A DNA stretch of 40,750 nucleotides from positions 1 to 40,750 of the forward strand of contig JAEUKV010000260.1 of NCBI GenBank assembly GCA_016794165.1, written 5' to 3'. Made by a program: the position numbers and the translations under genes. Positions 26,243-34,482 of the stretch are shown here, piece by piece. Numbering within the stretch: the stretch's first letter is position 1; every line of letters starts with the position of its first letter. This DNA comes from Rhodospirillaceae bacterium. Lineage in GTDB: Bacteria > Pseudomonadota > Alphaproteobacteria > Dongiales > Dongiaceae. The notes under the pieces are model-generated. The model saw nothing but the letters and a program-made list of their open reading frames with translations. It did no database searches and was not told the DNA's origin.

Positions 26243-27150
26243 GCGACGACGGCGCGCAATGGCGGTGGCCTGCCGGCGACTTCCAGATCCGCCAGGAAGG
26301 CCTTCAGATAGCGGCCATAGAAGTTGGGCGGCGCTGCCGCTGCCAAACGAGCAAAGGCATCGCTGTCGATGAAGCCCTGCGCCAAGGCGATTTCCTCCAG
26401 GCAGGCGATTTTCATGCCCTGGCGCGTCTCCAGTGTGCAGACGAATTGCCCGGCGGCGATCAGGGAGTCGGGCGTACCGGTGTCCAGCCAGGCGAAGCCA
26501 CGCCCAAGGCGCTCCACCGAGAGCTCGCCGGCCCTGAGATAGAGCGCATTGAGATCGCTGATCTCGAGTTCCCCCCGGGCGGACGGCTTCAACTCGCGCA
26601 CCAGTTCAGGGGCGCGGCGATCGTAGAAATAGAGGCCGGTCACCGCCCAGTTGGACTTCGGCGCGCGCGGTTTTTCCACGATCGCCAATGGCTGTCCCGA
26701 AGGATCGAGCTCGATCACGCCGTAACGCTCCGGGTCTTCGACCCGGCAGGCAAATATATGTGCGCCGCGCCTGATTCCGGCGGCGTGGGTCAGGCGCTCG
26801 CTCAGCCCATTGCCGAAGAAGAGGTTGTCACCCAGGATGAGCGCGCTTGGCGCGTTTCCGACAAAGTCCCGACCGATGACATAGGCCTGGGCGATACCGT
26901 TTGGCTCGCGCTGGGCGGCGTATTGAATGTTCAGTCCCCAGCGGGCACCGTCGCCGAGGAGGTCGACATAGCGCTCCATGTCCTTGGGGGTGGTAATCAA
27001 AAGAATGTCGCGCACACCGGCAAGCATCAGGGTTGCGATCGGGTAGTAGATCATCGGCTTGTCGTAGATCGGCAGCAGTTGCTTGGTGACCGCGGCCGTC
27101 ATCGGATAGAGGCGCGAGCCGCTGCCGCCGGCAAGAACGATGCCCTTCAT
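26239..27150 (-). CDS. rfbA: Glucose-1-phosphate thymidylyltransferase RfbA (RmlA)
   Basis: Makes dTDP-glucose from glucose-1-phosphate and dTTP, the first step to dTDP-L-rhamnose. It has 303 residues, close to the usual 290. The nucleotide-binding loop is LAGGSGSRLYPMT (6-18), followed by KQLLPIYDKPMIYYP (23-37), LGDNLFFG with the metal Asp, VEKPRAPKSNWAVTGLYFYD split at about 158-177, and WLDTGT near the C-terminal third. ATG at 27150 overlaps the rfbD stop by 4 bases; a longer frame upstream lies over rfbD. Confidence 0.95.
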   Translation of the reverse strand: MKGIVLAGGSGSRLYPMTAAVTKQLLPIYDKPMIYYPIATLMLAGVRDILLITTPKDMERYVDLLGDGARWGLNIQYAAQREPNGIAQAYVIGRDFVGNAPSALILGDNLFFGNGLSERLTHAAGIRRGAHIFACRVEDPERYGVIELDPSGQPLAIVEKPRAPKSNWAVTGLYFYDRRAPELVRELKPSARGELEISDLNALYLRAGELSVERLGRGFAWLDTGTPDSLIAAGQFVCTLETRQGMKIACLEEIALAQGFIDSDAFARLAAAAPPNFYGRYLKAFLADLEVAGRPPPLRAVVA

Positions 27151-28061
27151 GCCACCATCCTCGCGGAAATGGCGGGTCGGTGCCTGTTCCGGGCCAATGC
27201 TGCAAGTGCTGCCCGCCAATCCGGCGTCGGGTAACCGAGGCGCGCGGCCAGCCCGCTGTCGAGGGCACTCATTGCCGGGCGCCGTGCCAGGGCTGGATAC
27301 TCGCAACTGGCGATCGCCTGGAGCTGAGGCAGGCCAGCAAGATGTCCGGCACCGTGGAATGCCTGGAGGATGGCGGCGGCGAAATCGTGCCAGTTCGTGG
27401 CCGGAGAACCGGCAAAGTGCAGCAGTCGTGGCAGCGGCTTGCCCGCCACGAGATCCAGCGCCAGATCGCGCAGGGTCGCCGCCAGGACGGCGGCCGGTGT
27501 CGGTGATCCGACTTGGTCGTTGACCACCCGCAGGATCGGTGACGCCGCGGCGCGTGCCAGAATCGTCTTCATGAAATTACGTCCCTGCCAGCCGAACAAC
27601 CAGGCGCTGCGCACCACCACAACATCTGCCGGGCTGTCCAGCAGGGCGATGTCGCCGGCGAGTTTCGTCCGCCCATAGTGGGAGAGCGCCCGGGGTACGG
27701 TGGATTCGGGATAAGGCGCCCCAGCGCTGCCATCGAAGACATAGTCGCTGGAAACATGCAGCAAGGGTACGTCAAGGCGCAGCGCCAGATTGCCGAGACG
27801 CAATGGCAGCTCCGCGTTCAGCAGATGCGCCAGTTCCGGCTCGGTCTCCGCCGCATCCACCGCGGTATAGGCGGCCGTGTTGACGATCGCCAATGGCCGC
27901 AGGGCGGAAAGCTGATTGTGCGCCAGGGTCGGCGAGAACAGATCGATTTCGCCGCGGCCGAGAAAGTGCGGCAGGCAGTCTCGGGGCCAGGTAAGTGCGG
28001 CCAGTTCCCGTGCCAGCTGTCCATGACGGCCGATTACCACGATACTGCGAGTGCGAGTCAT
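27147..28061 (-). CDS. rfbD: dTDP-4-dehydrorhamnose reductase RfbD (RmlD)
   Basis: Last step of dTDP-L-rhamnose synthesis, NAD(P)H-dependent reduction of the 4-keto sugar. It has 304 residues and an extended SDR fold. The cofactor loop is GRHGQLA (11-17), slightly changed from the usual G-x2-GQLG. VSSDYVFDG (103-111) and the catalytic Tyr129-x3-Lys133 in HYGRTKLAGD are clear, and RSAWLFG and the C-terminal RPAMSALDS (substrate region) are present. It starts immediately upstream of the rfbC stop on the same transcript (no gap), and its stop overlaps rfbA. Confidence 0.94.
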   Translation of the reverse strand: MTRTRSIVVIGRHGQLARELAALTWPRDCLPHFLGRGEIDLFSPTLAHNQLSALRPLAIVNTAAYTAVDAAETEPELAHLLNAELPLRLGNLALRLDVPLLHVSSDYVFDGSAGAPYPESTVPRALSHYGRTKLAGDIALLDSPADVVVVRSAWLFGWQGRNFMKTILARAAASPILRVVNDQVGSPTPAAVLAATLRDLALDLVAGKPLPRLLHFAGSPATNWHDFAAAILQAFHGAGHLAGLPQLQAIASCEYPALARRPAMSALDSGLAARLGYPTPDWRAALAALARNRHRPAISARMVA

Positions 28062-28640
28062 CTAGGCGGCCCACTCGACTGGACTGAGATCGCGCAGGCG
28101 TGGCCAGGCGGCATCCTTTTCCGAGACGAGCACCTCGGCGGCGGTAAACGGCCAGTTGATGCCAAGATCCGGATCGTTCCAGGCGATGCCGCCTTCGGCG
28201 CCAGGAGCGTAGGGCGACGATACCTTGTAATGCACCAGCGTTTCGGGCTGCAGCGAGCAGAAGCCATGGGCGAAGCCAACCGGTACATAGAGCTGCTGGT
28301 TCGACGACGCCGAGAGGTGAATTTGTGTCGCCCGGCCATAGTCGGGCGAGTGCAGGCGAAGGTCGACCACGACGTCGAGGATGGCGCCTGAGAGAACCGT
28401 GATGAGTTTGGCCTGTGCAAAGGGCGGTCGCTGGAAGTGCAGGCCTCGCACCGCCGCGGGTGCCGCCGTCAGCGAGACATTGTCCTGGCAGAATGGCGGC
28501 AACGCGTCGTTAGCGGCACCGTCGGCATCGTGCTGGCGATGCAACTCCATGAACCAGCCGCGGGCGTCACCGTGGCGGCGCGCATCCAACAGCCGCAAGC
28601 CGGTCGGCAGATAGGTGGGTGGCACGGGATCATACGGCAA
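28062..28640 (-). CDS. rfbC: dTDP-4-dehydrorhamnose 3,5-epimerase RfbC (RmlC)
   Basis: Epimerises the 4-keto sugar at C3 and C5 before RfbD acts. A cupin of 192 residues with RGLHFQ (65-70, catalytic His68), LYVPVGFAHGF (117-127), the substrate-site Tyr138 in HYKV and NDPDLGINWP near the end. The start is judged to be TTG at 28640: a GGAGG Shine-Dalgarno sits 6 bases upstream and the resulting length matches the family. An ATG at 28682 would add 14 residues but has no ribosome site. The gene overlaps the galE end by 11 bases. Confidence 0.92.
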   Translation of the reverse strand: MPYDPVPPTYLPTGLRLLDARRHGDARGWFMELHRQHDADGAANDALPPFCQDNVSLTAAPAAVRGLHFQRPPFAQAKLITVLSGAILDVVVDLRLHSPDYGRATQIHLSASSNQQLYVPVGFAHGFCSLQPETLVHYKVSSPYAPGAEGGIAWNDPDLGINWPFTAAEVLVSEKDAAWPRLRDLSPVEWAA

Positions 28641-29640
28641 GGCGGACCTCCATTCTGTCTCGGCCTTCCATCGGCGCGGCATGCCAGGCCCAGGCGCTGT
28701 CGACGATTTTATTCAGATCTGACTCCCGCGCCGTCCAGCCCAGCATCTCGCGCGCCAGGTGTGGATCGGCATAGAGGGCGGCAGGATCGCCCGCCCGCCT
28801 GGGCGCAATCTTCCGGGGTACCGGGCACCCAGCCCGCAGACCGACGGCCGCGAGCACCTCCAGCACCGAGTAGGGGCGTCCGGTACCGAGATTGATGGCA
28901 CTGAACCCGTCTTGCGCCGCGGATCGCTCCAGGGCCAGGACATGAGCGGTCGCCAAATCGTTCACATGAACATAGTCGCGCAGGCAGGTGCCGTCCGGCG
29001 TTGCATAGTCGTCTCCGAAGATGCCGATCGGCCCACGCTGCCCCAGTGCCGCCCCTATCACCAGGGGAATGAGATGAGTTTCCGGCTGGTGCGCCTCGCC
29101 GATACCATCCTCGGCCGCCGCACCGGCCGCGTTGAAATAGCGCAGTGCGGTGGCATTCAAGCCATGAGCGCTGACGAAATCCCGCAGGATCGTCTCCACC
29201 ATGAGCTTGCTGCGGCCGTAGGTATTGATCGGAACCTGTGGCGCGGTCTCGGCGATCGGGCAATGTTCCACCTGGCCATAGGTGGCGCAGGTGCTGGAGA
29301 AGATGAAGCGATTGACACCGCCCTGCTGCATTGCCTGTAGCAGCGTAATCGTCCCCGCGACGTTGTTGTCATAGTAGCGCGCCGGCTGGGTTCCCGACTC
29401 TCCCACCAGCGACAGTGCGGCGAAGTGCATCACCGCGACCGGACGATATTTCGCGATGACGTCTACAAGAAGTCGATGGTCTGCGATATCGCCAACGATC
29501 AGCGGCCCCCAGCGAACGGCCCAGCGATGACCGGTGGAAAGGTTGTCGATGGTGATGGGCTTGTATCCGCACTTGGCCAGCATGCGGCAGGCATGACTGC
29601 CGACATATCCGGCACCACCGGTAACGAGTACATGGCGCAT
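28630..29640 (-). CDS. galE: UDP-glucose 4-epimerase GalE
   Basis: Interconverts UDP-glucose and UDP-galactose, supplying galactose for the polymer. It is an extended SDR protein of 336 residues, with GGAGYVG (8-14) for NAD, SSTCATYG holding the catalytic Ser/Thr, and YGRSK with Tyr-x3-Lys. STCATYG, together with ALRYFNAAGA and GTCLRDYVHVNDLA, marks it as GalE and not RfbB. ATG at 29640 is the family-typical start (MRHVLVTGG). An ATG six codons upstream (29658) has a better GAGG site and is a real alternative. It is the first gene of the nine-gene operon. Confidence 0.93.
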   Translation of the reverse strand: MRHVLVTGGAGYVGSHACRMLAKCGYKPITIDNLSTGHRWAVRWGPLIVGDIADHRLLVDVIAKYRPVAVMHFAALSLVGESGTQPARYYDNNVAGTITLLQAMQQGGVNRFIFSSTCATYGQVEHCPIAETAPQVPINTYGRSKLMVETILRDFVSAHGLNATALRYFNAAGAAAEDGIGEAHQPETHLIPLVIGAALGQRGPIGIFGDDYATPDGTCLRDYVHVNDLATAHVLALERSAAQDGFSAINLGTGRPYSVLEVLAAVGLRAGCPVPRKIAPRRAGDPAALYADPHLAREMLGWTARESDLNKIVDSAWAWHAAPMEGRDRMEVRLAV

Positions 29641-29873
29641 CGTGCTTCCCAATTCCATCGTTGCCTCATTGCTGTGCTGCCTGATAGTGACGGCGACGTT
29701 ATCAAACAGAAATCCGCAAAGCACTAGTTACTTATTGGCGATAATATTCATAAACTGCAGTTAAATAACGGCCAACTAATGCTTGCCACTTCACGCATCA
29801 TGCGCCTTCAATGTGACGTCGCAATTTCAATGCCGCGTTTGCAGATCCCGCTGCCGACATCGGAGCAACAGCC
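29641..29873. promoter_or_regulatory. AT-rich divergent promoter region between galE and the GT4 gene
   Basis: A 233-base gap between diverging genes, with an AT-rich core at about 29695-29790 that stands out from the GC-rich surroundings. For the galE operon a weak sigma-70-like pair is visible on the minus strand: TTGGCC (29775-29770), 17-base spacer, TATGAA (29752-29747). A perfect palindrome AACTGCAGTT (29753-29762) lies inside that spacer and could be an operator. No clear promoter was found for the plus strand. Confidence 0.4.
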
Positions 29874-31112
29874 GTGAATGTCCTCTTCGTGCATCGCGAT
29901 TTCCCCGGCCAGTTCGGCGCAATTGCTGAGCGATTCTCCCGGTCGTCCCATCATCGTGTTGCTTTCATAAGTTCTGCGAGCAATGTCGATGCCGGCAGAA
30001 TTCTCCACCGATCGGCTCGCCCGCGGCGCCGGCCGGCGCCGACCACGCATCACTACCTGCACGGTTTCGAGGCAGACGTGCTGCTTGGGCAGGCAGTGTA
30101 CGAGGCCGGCTGGAAGCTGCGGCAGGAAGGGTTCGTGCCGGATGTGATTCTGGCGCATTGTGGCTGGGGCGTGACACTCTATCTGCGCGAGGCATTTCCC
30201 AAGGCACGATTGATAGGCTATTTCGAGTGGTACTACTCTCCCCATAACAGCGATGCCGACTATCTTGACCCTGCGGGGATGACGGCAGACAAGGCCTGCC
30301 GCATCCGAACCCGCAACGCGCCAATCCTGATGGCGCTGGAAGACGTTGATTTTGGCCTGGTTCCGACCGATTTCCAGCGCAGCAGATTTCCCCGGAGCTA
30401 TCACCACAAGCTCCAAACCCTGCATGATGGTGTCGATACCGAATTTTTCTCACCGCCGTGCCAGGTCGAGCGCGCCGGCCGGTTTTTCGACTTCGCAACC
30501 ATTCCGCAGGTCATCACCTATGCGACCCGTGGGCTCGAACCATATCGCGGGTTCCCGGAATTCATGCAAGCAACCAGCGCGCTACTTGAGCGTGACAAAA
30601 CTGTACATGTCGCCGTCGCCGGCGAAGACAAGGTGTTCTACTCGCGCGCACTGCCCAATGGAGAAACCTATCGCGAAAAGATGACGCGCGAACTGGTCAA
30701 CCTCGATCCGGCGCGGGTGCACTTCCTCGGAACCCTGCCGCGCGAGGACTACCGGAAACTGCTGCAGTTGTCCTCCGTGCATGTCTATCTGACAGTGCCC
30801 TTCGTGCCATCGTGGTCGCTCGTCGAGGCGATGGCGTGCGGGTGCAACATCGTCGCATCCGACACCGAACCGGTGCGCGAGGTCCTTGGTGGGGAAGCAG
30901 CGGCACGATTGGTCGATCACCGCGATATCGCGCAATTGGAAAAAGTGATGCGCTGCGCATTGACTGAGCAGGAGGCAGCGCAGGGTTTTCGCAGCGCTGC
31001 CAGAAACCGAGCAAAATCAGCCTATTCCAGCGCTGATTTGCTGCCCATATGGGAGGCAGCCTTGAGCGGGGAGCCGATGACGGCGGCCACAAACCGTTCC
31101 ACTGAGGTATAA
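29874..31112 (+). CDS. GT4 family glycosyltransferase
   Basis: 412-residue cytoplasmic glycosyltransferase with a GT-B fold. The N-terminus MNVLFVHRDFPGQFGAI fits the group whose members begin ILFVHqnfPGQF. FEWYYSPHNSDADYLDP and LHDGVDTEFFSPP mark the domain junction. The donor domain has VHFLGTLPREDYRKLLQLS and a weak E-x7-E equivalent around WSLVEAMACGCNIVASD. The start is GTG at 29874 with GGAG 9 bases upstream. It is the first gene of the rightward unit and diverges from galE. Its sugar is unknown; it may act on the same polymer as the leftward operon. Confidence 0.85.
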   Translation: MNVLFVHRDFPGQFGAIAERFSRSSHHRVAFISSASNVDAGRILHRSARPRRRPAPTTHHYLHGFEADVLLGQAVYEAGWKLRQEGFVPDVILAHCGWGVTLYLREAFPKARLIGYFEWYYSPHNSDADYLDPAGMTADKACRIRTRNAPILMALEDVDFGLVPTDFQRSRFPRSYHHKLQTLHDGVDTEFFSPPCQVERAGRFFDFATIPQVITYATRGLEPYRGFPEFMQATSALLERDKTVHVAVAGEDKVFYSRALPNGETYREKMTRELVNLDPARVHFLGTLPREDYRKLLQLSSVHVYLTVPFVPSWSLVEAMACGCNIVASDTEPVREVLGGEAAARLVDHRDIAQLEKVMRCALTEQEAAQGFRSAARNRAKSAYSSADLLPIWEAALSGEPMTAATNRSTEV

Positions 31113-31250
31113 GTTTTCGAAAGTTATACGCGAGGAATTAAGGTCATAGTTATATAACAATACAAATATTGCACCGCCGCGTAATCCTTGCTCAAGTAAT
31201 CGCGGTTTCGGCACCACGACCAGCAATCTCAAGTAACGAGGAGAGACACG
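31113..31250 (+). promoter_or_regulatory. AT-rich promoter region upstream of the RTX gene
   Basis: This 138-base gap is markedly AT-rich up to about 31175. A possible promoter is TTAAGG (31138-31143), 17-base spacer, TACAAA (31161-31166). The spacer contains a perfect palindrome GTTATATAAC (31149-31158). A strong Shine-Dalgarno (GAGGAG) precedes the RTX start at 31251. The RTX gene therefore probably has its own promoter. Confidence 0.4.
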
Positions 31251-32153
31251 ATGGCGACAATTCCGGGCGGTGACTTCGCCGACCGTCTTGTCGGCACCAG
31301 CCGAGGAGATTACATCCTGGGCGGTGGCGGTGACGACGCAATCGCGGGCGGTGGCGGAAGAGATTACATCGACGGCGGTGCCGGCGACGATTGGATCAAC
31401 GGCGGCGCCGGACACGACACCATCTATGGCGGTGACGGTTCCGACCACATTCTCGGTGGATCCGGCAGAGACACCATTCATGGCGGCAATGACGCCGACT
31501 ACATAAATGGCGGATCCGGCGACGACGTCATCAGCGGCGATGCTGGCGACGATTGGATCAACGGCGGGTCCGGTGACGACACCATTTTCGGCGGCGACGG
31601 CAATGACGACCTGACCGGCGGCAATGGCGATGACAGACTCTCTGGCGGCGACGGCAACGATGCGTTGCGTGGCGGCAACGGAGACGACGTCCTTCACGGT
31701 GGGGACGGCGATGACAATGTCAACGGCGGCAATGGCGACGATATCCTCAAGGGGGGCGCTGGAAACGACCGCCTTGAGGGCGGCAAGGGCGATGACCGAC
31801 TTTCCGGCGGAGATGGCAATGACGCGCTTTCCGGTGGCAAGGGTGACGACATTCTTGATGGCGGCGCGGGAAACGACTTCCTGCGCGGCGGCGACGGCGA
31901 CGACACATTCGTGTTCCGTGGTGGCGGCGGGCACGATGTCATCATGGATTTCGAGGAAGGCGACGACATTGTTCAGATCGCCAAGAACATCAACGGTCTC
32001 GACATCACGACGGCGGACGACGTCGCGCCTCATGTCAGTGATGTCGGCGGCAACGCTGTCATCGACTTTGGCGGTGGCGATCAGATCACCCTGGTGGGTG
32101 TCTCGGCGGCCGATGTGCAGGCCAATCCGAGCGCCTTCTTTGTGATCAGCTGA
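31251..32153 (+). CDS. RTX calcium-binding protein made almost entirely of nonapeptide repeats
   Basis: 300-residue acidic, glycine-rich protein, probably secreted by the type I exporter encoded further down. After a 22-residue lead, 22 tandem nonapeptides of the GGxGxDxhx type run without a break to about residue 220, predicting a long parallel beta-roll filled with calcium. A few units are imperfect (HGGNDADYI, SGDAGDDWI). The C-terminal 80 residues (FVFRGGGGHDVIMDFEEGD and on) follow the usual RTX ending and probably hold the uncleaved secretion signal. There is no N-terminal signal peptide and no enzyme, toxin or adhesin domain. ATG at 31251 follows a strong GAGGAG. A structural or matrix role is inferred. 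Confidence 0.9.
   Translation: MATIPGGDFADRLVGTSRGDYILGGGGDDAIAGGGGRDYIDGGAGDDWINGGAGHDTIYGGDGSDHILGGSGRDTIHGGNDADYINGGSGDDVISGDAGDDWINGGSGDDTIFGGDGNDDLTGGNGDDRLSGGDGNDALRGGNGDDVLHGGDGDDNVNGGNGDDILKGGAGNDRLEGGKGDDRLSGGDGNDALSGGKGDDILDGGAGNDFLRGGDGDDTFVFRGGGGHDVIMDFEEGDDIVQIAKNINGLDITTADDVAPHVSDVGGNAVIDFGGGDQITLVGVSAADVQANPSAFFVIS
31317..31910 (+). repeat. Array of 22 RTX nonapeptide coding repeats (27-base period)
   Basis: Tandem 27-base units encoding the consensus xGGxGxDxh. Units differ at many bases, so the array is old and not a recent expansion. Two units (TGGNGDDRL and SGGDGNDAL type) recur nearly unchanged, as does DWINGG. Aspartate-rich turns give the DNA a GGCGACGA-like rhythm. Confidence 0.9.
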
Positions 32154-32161
32154 TGAGGTGC

Positions 32162-32194
32162 GTGGCGCCGCGCCCGCGAGGGATGCGGCGCCAC
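32162..32194 (+). terminator. Stem-loop terminator after the RTX gene
   Basis: GTGGCGCCGC (32162-32171) and GCGGCGCCAC (32185-32194) form a perfect 10-bp stem with a 13-base loop, 9 bases after the RTX stop, followed by CCTTT. The T-run is short, so termination may be partial. It would let the abundant RTX message end here while some transcription continues into the glycosyltransferase genes. Confidence 0.6.
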
Positions 32195-32247
32195 CCTTTC
32201 GGCCGCAAGACCCTGTCCCAAATCGACCATCCTGGTTCCGGAGCGTG

Positions 32248-34482
32248 ATGCTCGTTCACCCCATAGACCGGCATGCCGACAGATCCGGATCGTCCGGCGC
32301 GCACACGCCTGCATCTGAGGCAGGTTCCGATGCGCTCTGCTTCCGGTTGCCTGGTGGACTGGTCGCGGTCCAGCACGGCACCCTCCCGGTTTCCCTGCGA
32401 CCGATGCGCCACGGTCGCCTATTGCCGGCGCCGGTCGTGAAGGTGGTCTTGCCCCAGACAGCCGGCACCGATCGCCAGTTGATCGTGTGGCGATTGGCGG
32501 ATGGCCCCGCCGGGACGGAGACCGTCGACCTCGTCGACCCATCTGGTTTGACAGTCATCCGGATTGACCCTTCGCGCGCCCAACCCATGGATCCGGGGAT
32601 CCTCGCTGATGGCCTTGATGACCTCGGGCGCCAGCGGCTGGTCCGCCAGGTCGTGGTGGTGTGGCGCGATCTCTTTCAACTGCGGCACGATTCCGATTAT
32701 GCCAGGTTCTGTCGCCGCCTGCTTGAGTTGGTGACGCCGCCACTCCCGGAACTCGCCGCAGAAGCTGCTGTCACCCGGCACCTGTCGCTGGTGAGTGGCG
32801 ATCTGCCGCGCGATCTGGGGGAGGTGAGCGACATCGCGGTGATCGGTGATCAAGGCATCGACACGGCCCGCTACCGCCCATTGCAGACCCGGCGCGGCCG
32901 CAGCTTCCTGTTGCTGGAGAGATCGTCGCTGACCGCCGGCGGCCTTGTCGTCGTGGTCGGCGCGCAGGGCTTTGCCGTCTTGCGGCCGCCGGTGTTGCCG
33001 GCAATGCCGTTCTTGAGCTGGCTCCGGCGCCACAGGGACCTTGCCGTTTCAATGCGCGCCTTCGTCATGCGTTCGCTGGAAGAGGCGCGGGAGAACGATG
33101 GCTCGACCGCGGCATTGCTGCGCGAGCTTGACCTTTTCCAGCCGGCGCCACGGCGCAATCTGACCGCCCGCAGATCCCCGGTCACCGCCGCGGTCGAACT
33201 GCTGGTCGCCGATGGCGAGGGTGGTGTCTTTGTCAAGGGTTGGGTCCGGGATCCCCACCAATTGGTCGTCGGGGCGTCGTTGCGCTTCGGCGATGCCGAG
33301 GCACTGCCACTGGCCGGCAGCTGGTTCCGCTTTCCGCGCCCCGACATCGACAAGGCCTATGCCGGGCGTGCCGCCGCCTATGGATTTGTGGCCCATGTTC
33401 CGGAAGCCGGCACCATGCGTGGCGAGGCCAAGGTCGGTCTGGAACTGGGTTCGGGGGGCATGCTGGAACTGCTGGCCCGCCCGACCAGCGGCAGTGCCGC
33501 GGACCTGCGCGATGCCGTGCTGGGCGGGATTCCGCCGGAGCGACTGACGACCGAGGTGATCGCCCGCATCGTGGCCCCGGCGGCGGTACCCTTGCACCGA
33601 CGCCATCTCGCCACCAGGCGCGCGCCGGATCTTGTCCAGTTGGGTGCGCCGGTGGCGGCGCCACGTTACAGCATCATCGTTCCGCTCTATCGGAACCTGG
33701 ACTATTTGCGCTTCCAGGTCGGCGCCTTCGCGATCGATCCGGAAATGGCGCGGGCGGAGTTGATCTTCGTGCTGGATTCCCCCGAGCAGCGCGCCGATCT
33801 TGTGCACTTCCTCAGCGGCCTCAGCCAACTCTACGGCATTGCCATGACGATCCTCGTCATGTCGGGAAATTTCGGCTATGCCGCGGCGAACAATGCCGGC
33901 GCTGCCGTCGCGCGCGGTGACTATCTGGTGTTGCTGAACTCCGATGTCGTGCCGGAGGAATCGGGCTGGCTGGCACGCCTCGCGGCGCCGCTTCGGCGCC
34001 GGCCGCGGGTACTCGCCAGCGGTGCCCGCCTGCTGTTCGACGACCAATCGCTGCAACATGCGGGCATGCGCTTTGCCCGCGATGCCGGCGGTCATTGGCT
34101 CAACCTGCATTATCACAAGGGTGCCCCGCGCGAATTCCTGCCGGCGTTGAAGGCTCGTGCCGTGCCGGCGGTGACCGGGGCGGCGCTGCTGGTCCGGCGC
34201 CAGGCCTTTCTCGACGTGGGCGGGTTCACCGAGGACTACATCATCGGTGACTATGAGGATTCAGATCTCTGCCTGAAACTGCACGCCCTCGGCGGCGAGA
34301 TCCGCTACTGCCCGGACGCGGTGCTCTATCACTTCGAGCGCAAGTCGATCAATCGGCATGCCGGCTACCAGCGCAGCGTGGCCGGGCTCTACAATCGCTG
34401 GCTAGCAGGGCAGCGCTGGGATGGCGCCATGCGGAAACTGATGGAACGTTTCGAGCCGCTTCGGAAAGGGGTGGCCGGATGA
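32248..34482 (+). CDS. GT2 family glycosyltransferase with long N-terminal extension
   Basis: 744-residue protein. The C-terminal part (about 470-720) is a GT2 module: YSIIVPLYRNLDYLR, LIFVLDSPEQ, YLVLLNSDVVPEESGWL (metal-binding region), VTGAALLVRRQAFLDVGGF and DYEDSDLCLKL. The 470-residue N-terminal part has no family I can name. Within it about 315-400 is a small beta domain (FVKGWVRDPHQ ... RPDIDKAYAG ... AYGFVAHVPE) that resembles the domain of the anchored protein at 36689. ATG at 32248 is chosen because GGAG precedes it and it lies after the terminator hairpin; an in-frame GTG at 32158 would place 30 extra codons across that hairpin. The stop overlaps the methyltransferase gene by 4 bases. 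Confidence 0.85.
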   Translation: MLVHPIDRHADRSGSSGAHTPASEAGSDALCFRLPGGLVAVQHGTLPVSLRPMRHGRLLPAPVVKVVLPQTAGTDRQLIVWRLADGPAGTETVDLVDPSGLTVIRIDPSRAQPMDPGILADGLDDLGRQRLVRQVVVVWRDLFQLRHDSDYARFCRRLLELVTPPLPELAAEAAVTRHLSLVSGDLPRDLGEVSDIAVIGDQGIDTARYRPLQTRRGRSFLLLERSSLTAGGLVVVVGAQGFAVLRPPVLPAMPFLSWLRRHRDLAVSMRAFVMRSLEEARENDGSTAALLRELDLFQPAPRRNLTARRSPVTAAVELLVADGEGGVFVKGWVRDPHQLVVGASLRFGDAEALPLAGSWFRFPRPDIDKAYAGRAAAYGFVAHVPEAGTMRGEAKVGLELGSGGMLELLARPTSGSAADLRDAVLGGIPPERLTTEVIARIVAPAAVPLHRRHLATRRAPDLVQLGAPVAAPRYSIIVPLYRNLDYLRFQVGAFAIDPEMARAELIFVLDSPEQRADLVHFLSGLSQLYGIAMTILVMSGNFGYAAANNAGAAVARGDYLVLLNSDVVPEESGWLARLAAPLRRRPRVLASGARLLFDDQSLQHAGMRFARDAGGHWLNLHYHKGAPREFLPALKARAVPAVTGAALLVRRQAFLDVGGFTEDYIIGDYEDSDLCLKLHALGGEIRYCPDAVLYHFERKSINRHAGYQRSVAGLYNRWLAGQRWDGAMRKLMERFEPLRKGVAG

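Noticed and set aside
28630-29640. galE considered as rfbB to complete the rhamnose pathway
   Set aside because: The active-site region reads STCATYG and ALRYFNAAGA, typical of GalE, not the STDEVYG-type motif of RfbB.
31317-31910. Repeat array considered as CRISPR or a minisatellite
   Set aside because: There are no spacers between constant repeats; the 27-base period encodes RTX nonapeptides in one open frame.
31017-32033. Repetitive Val/Ala-rich frame on the minus strand over the RTX gene
   Set aside because: Its periodicity only mirrors the 27-base RTX coding repeat; the plus-strand RTX protein explains the sequence.
32158-32247. GTG at 32158 as the GT2 start
   Set aside because: The extra 30 codons would run through the terminator-like hairpin, lack a ribosome site and are low-complexity; ATG 32248 has GGAG upstream.
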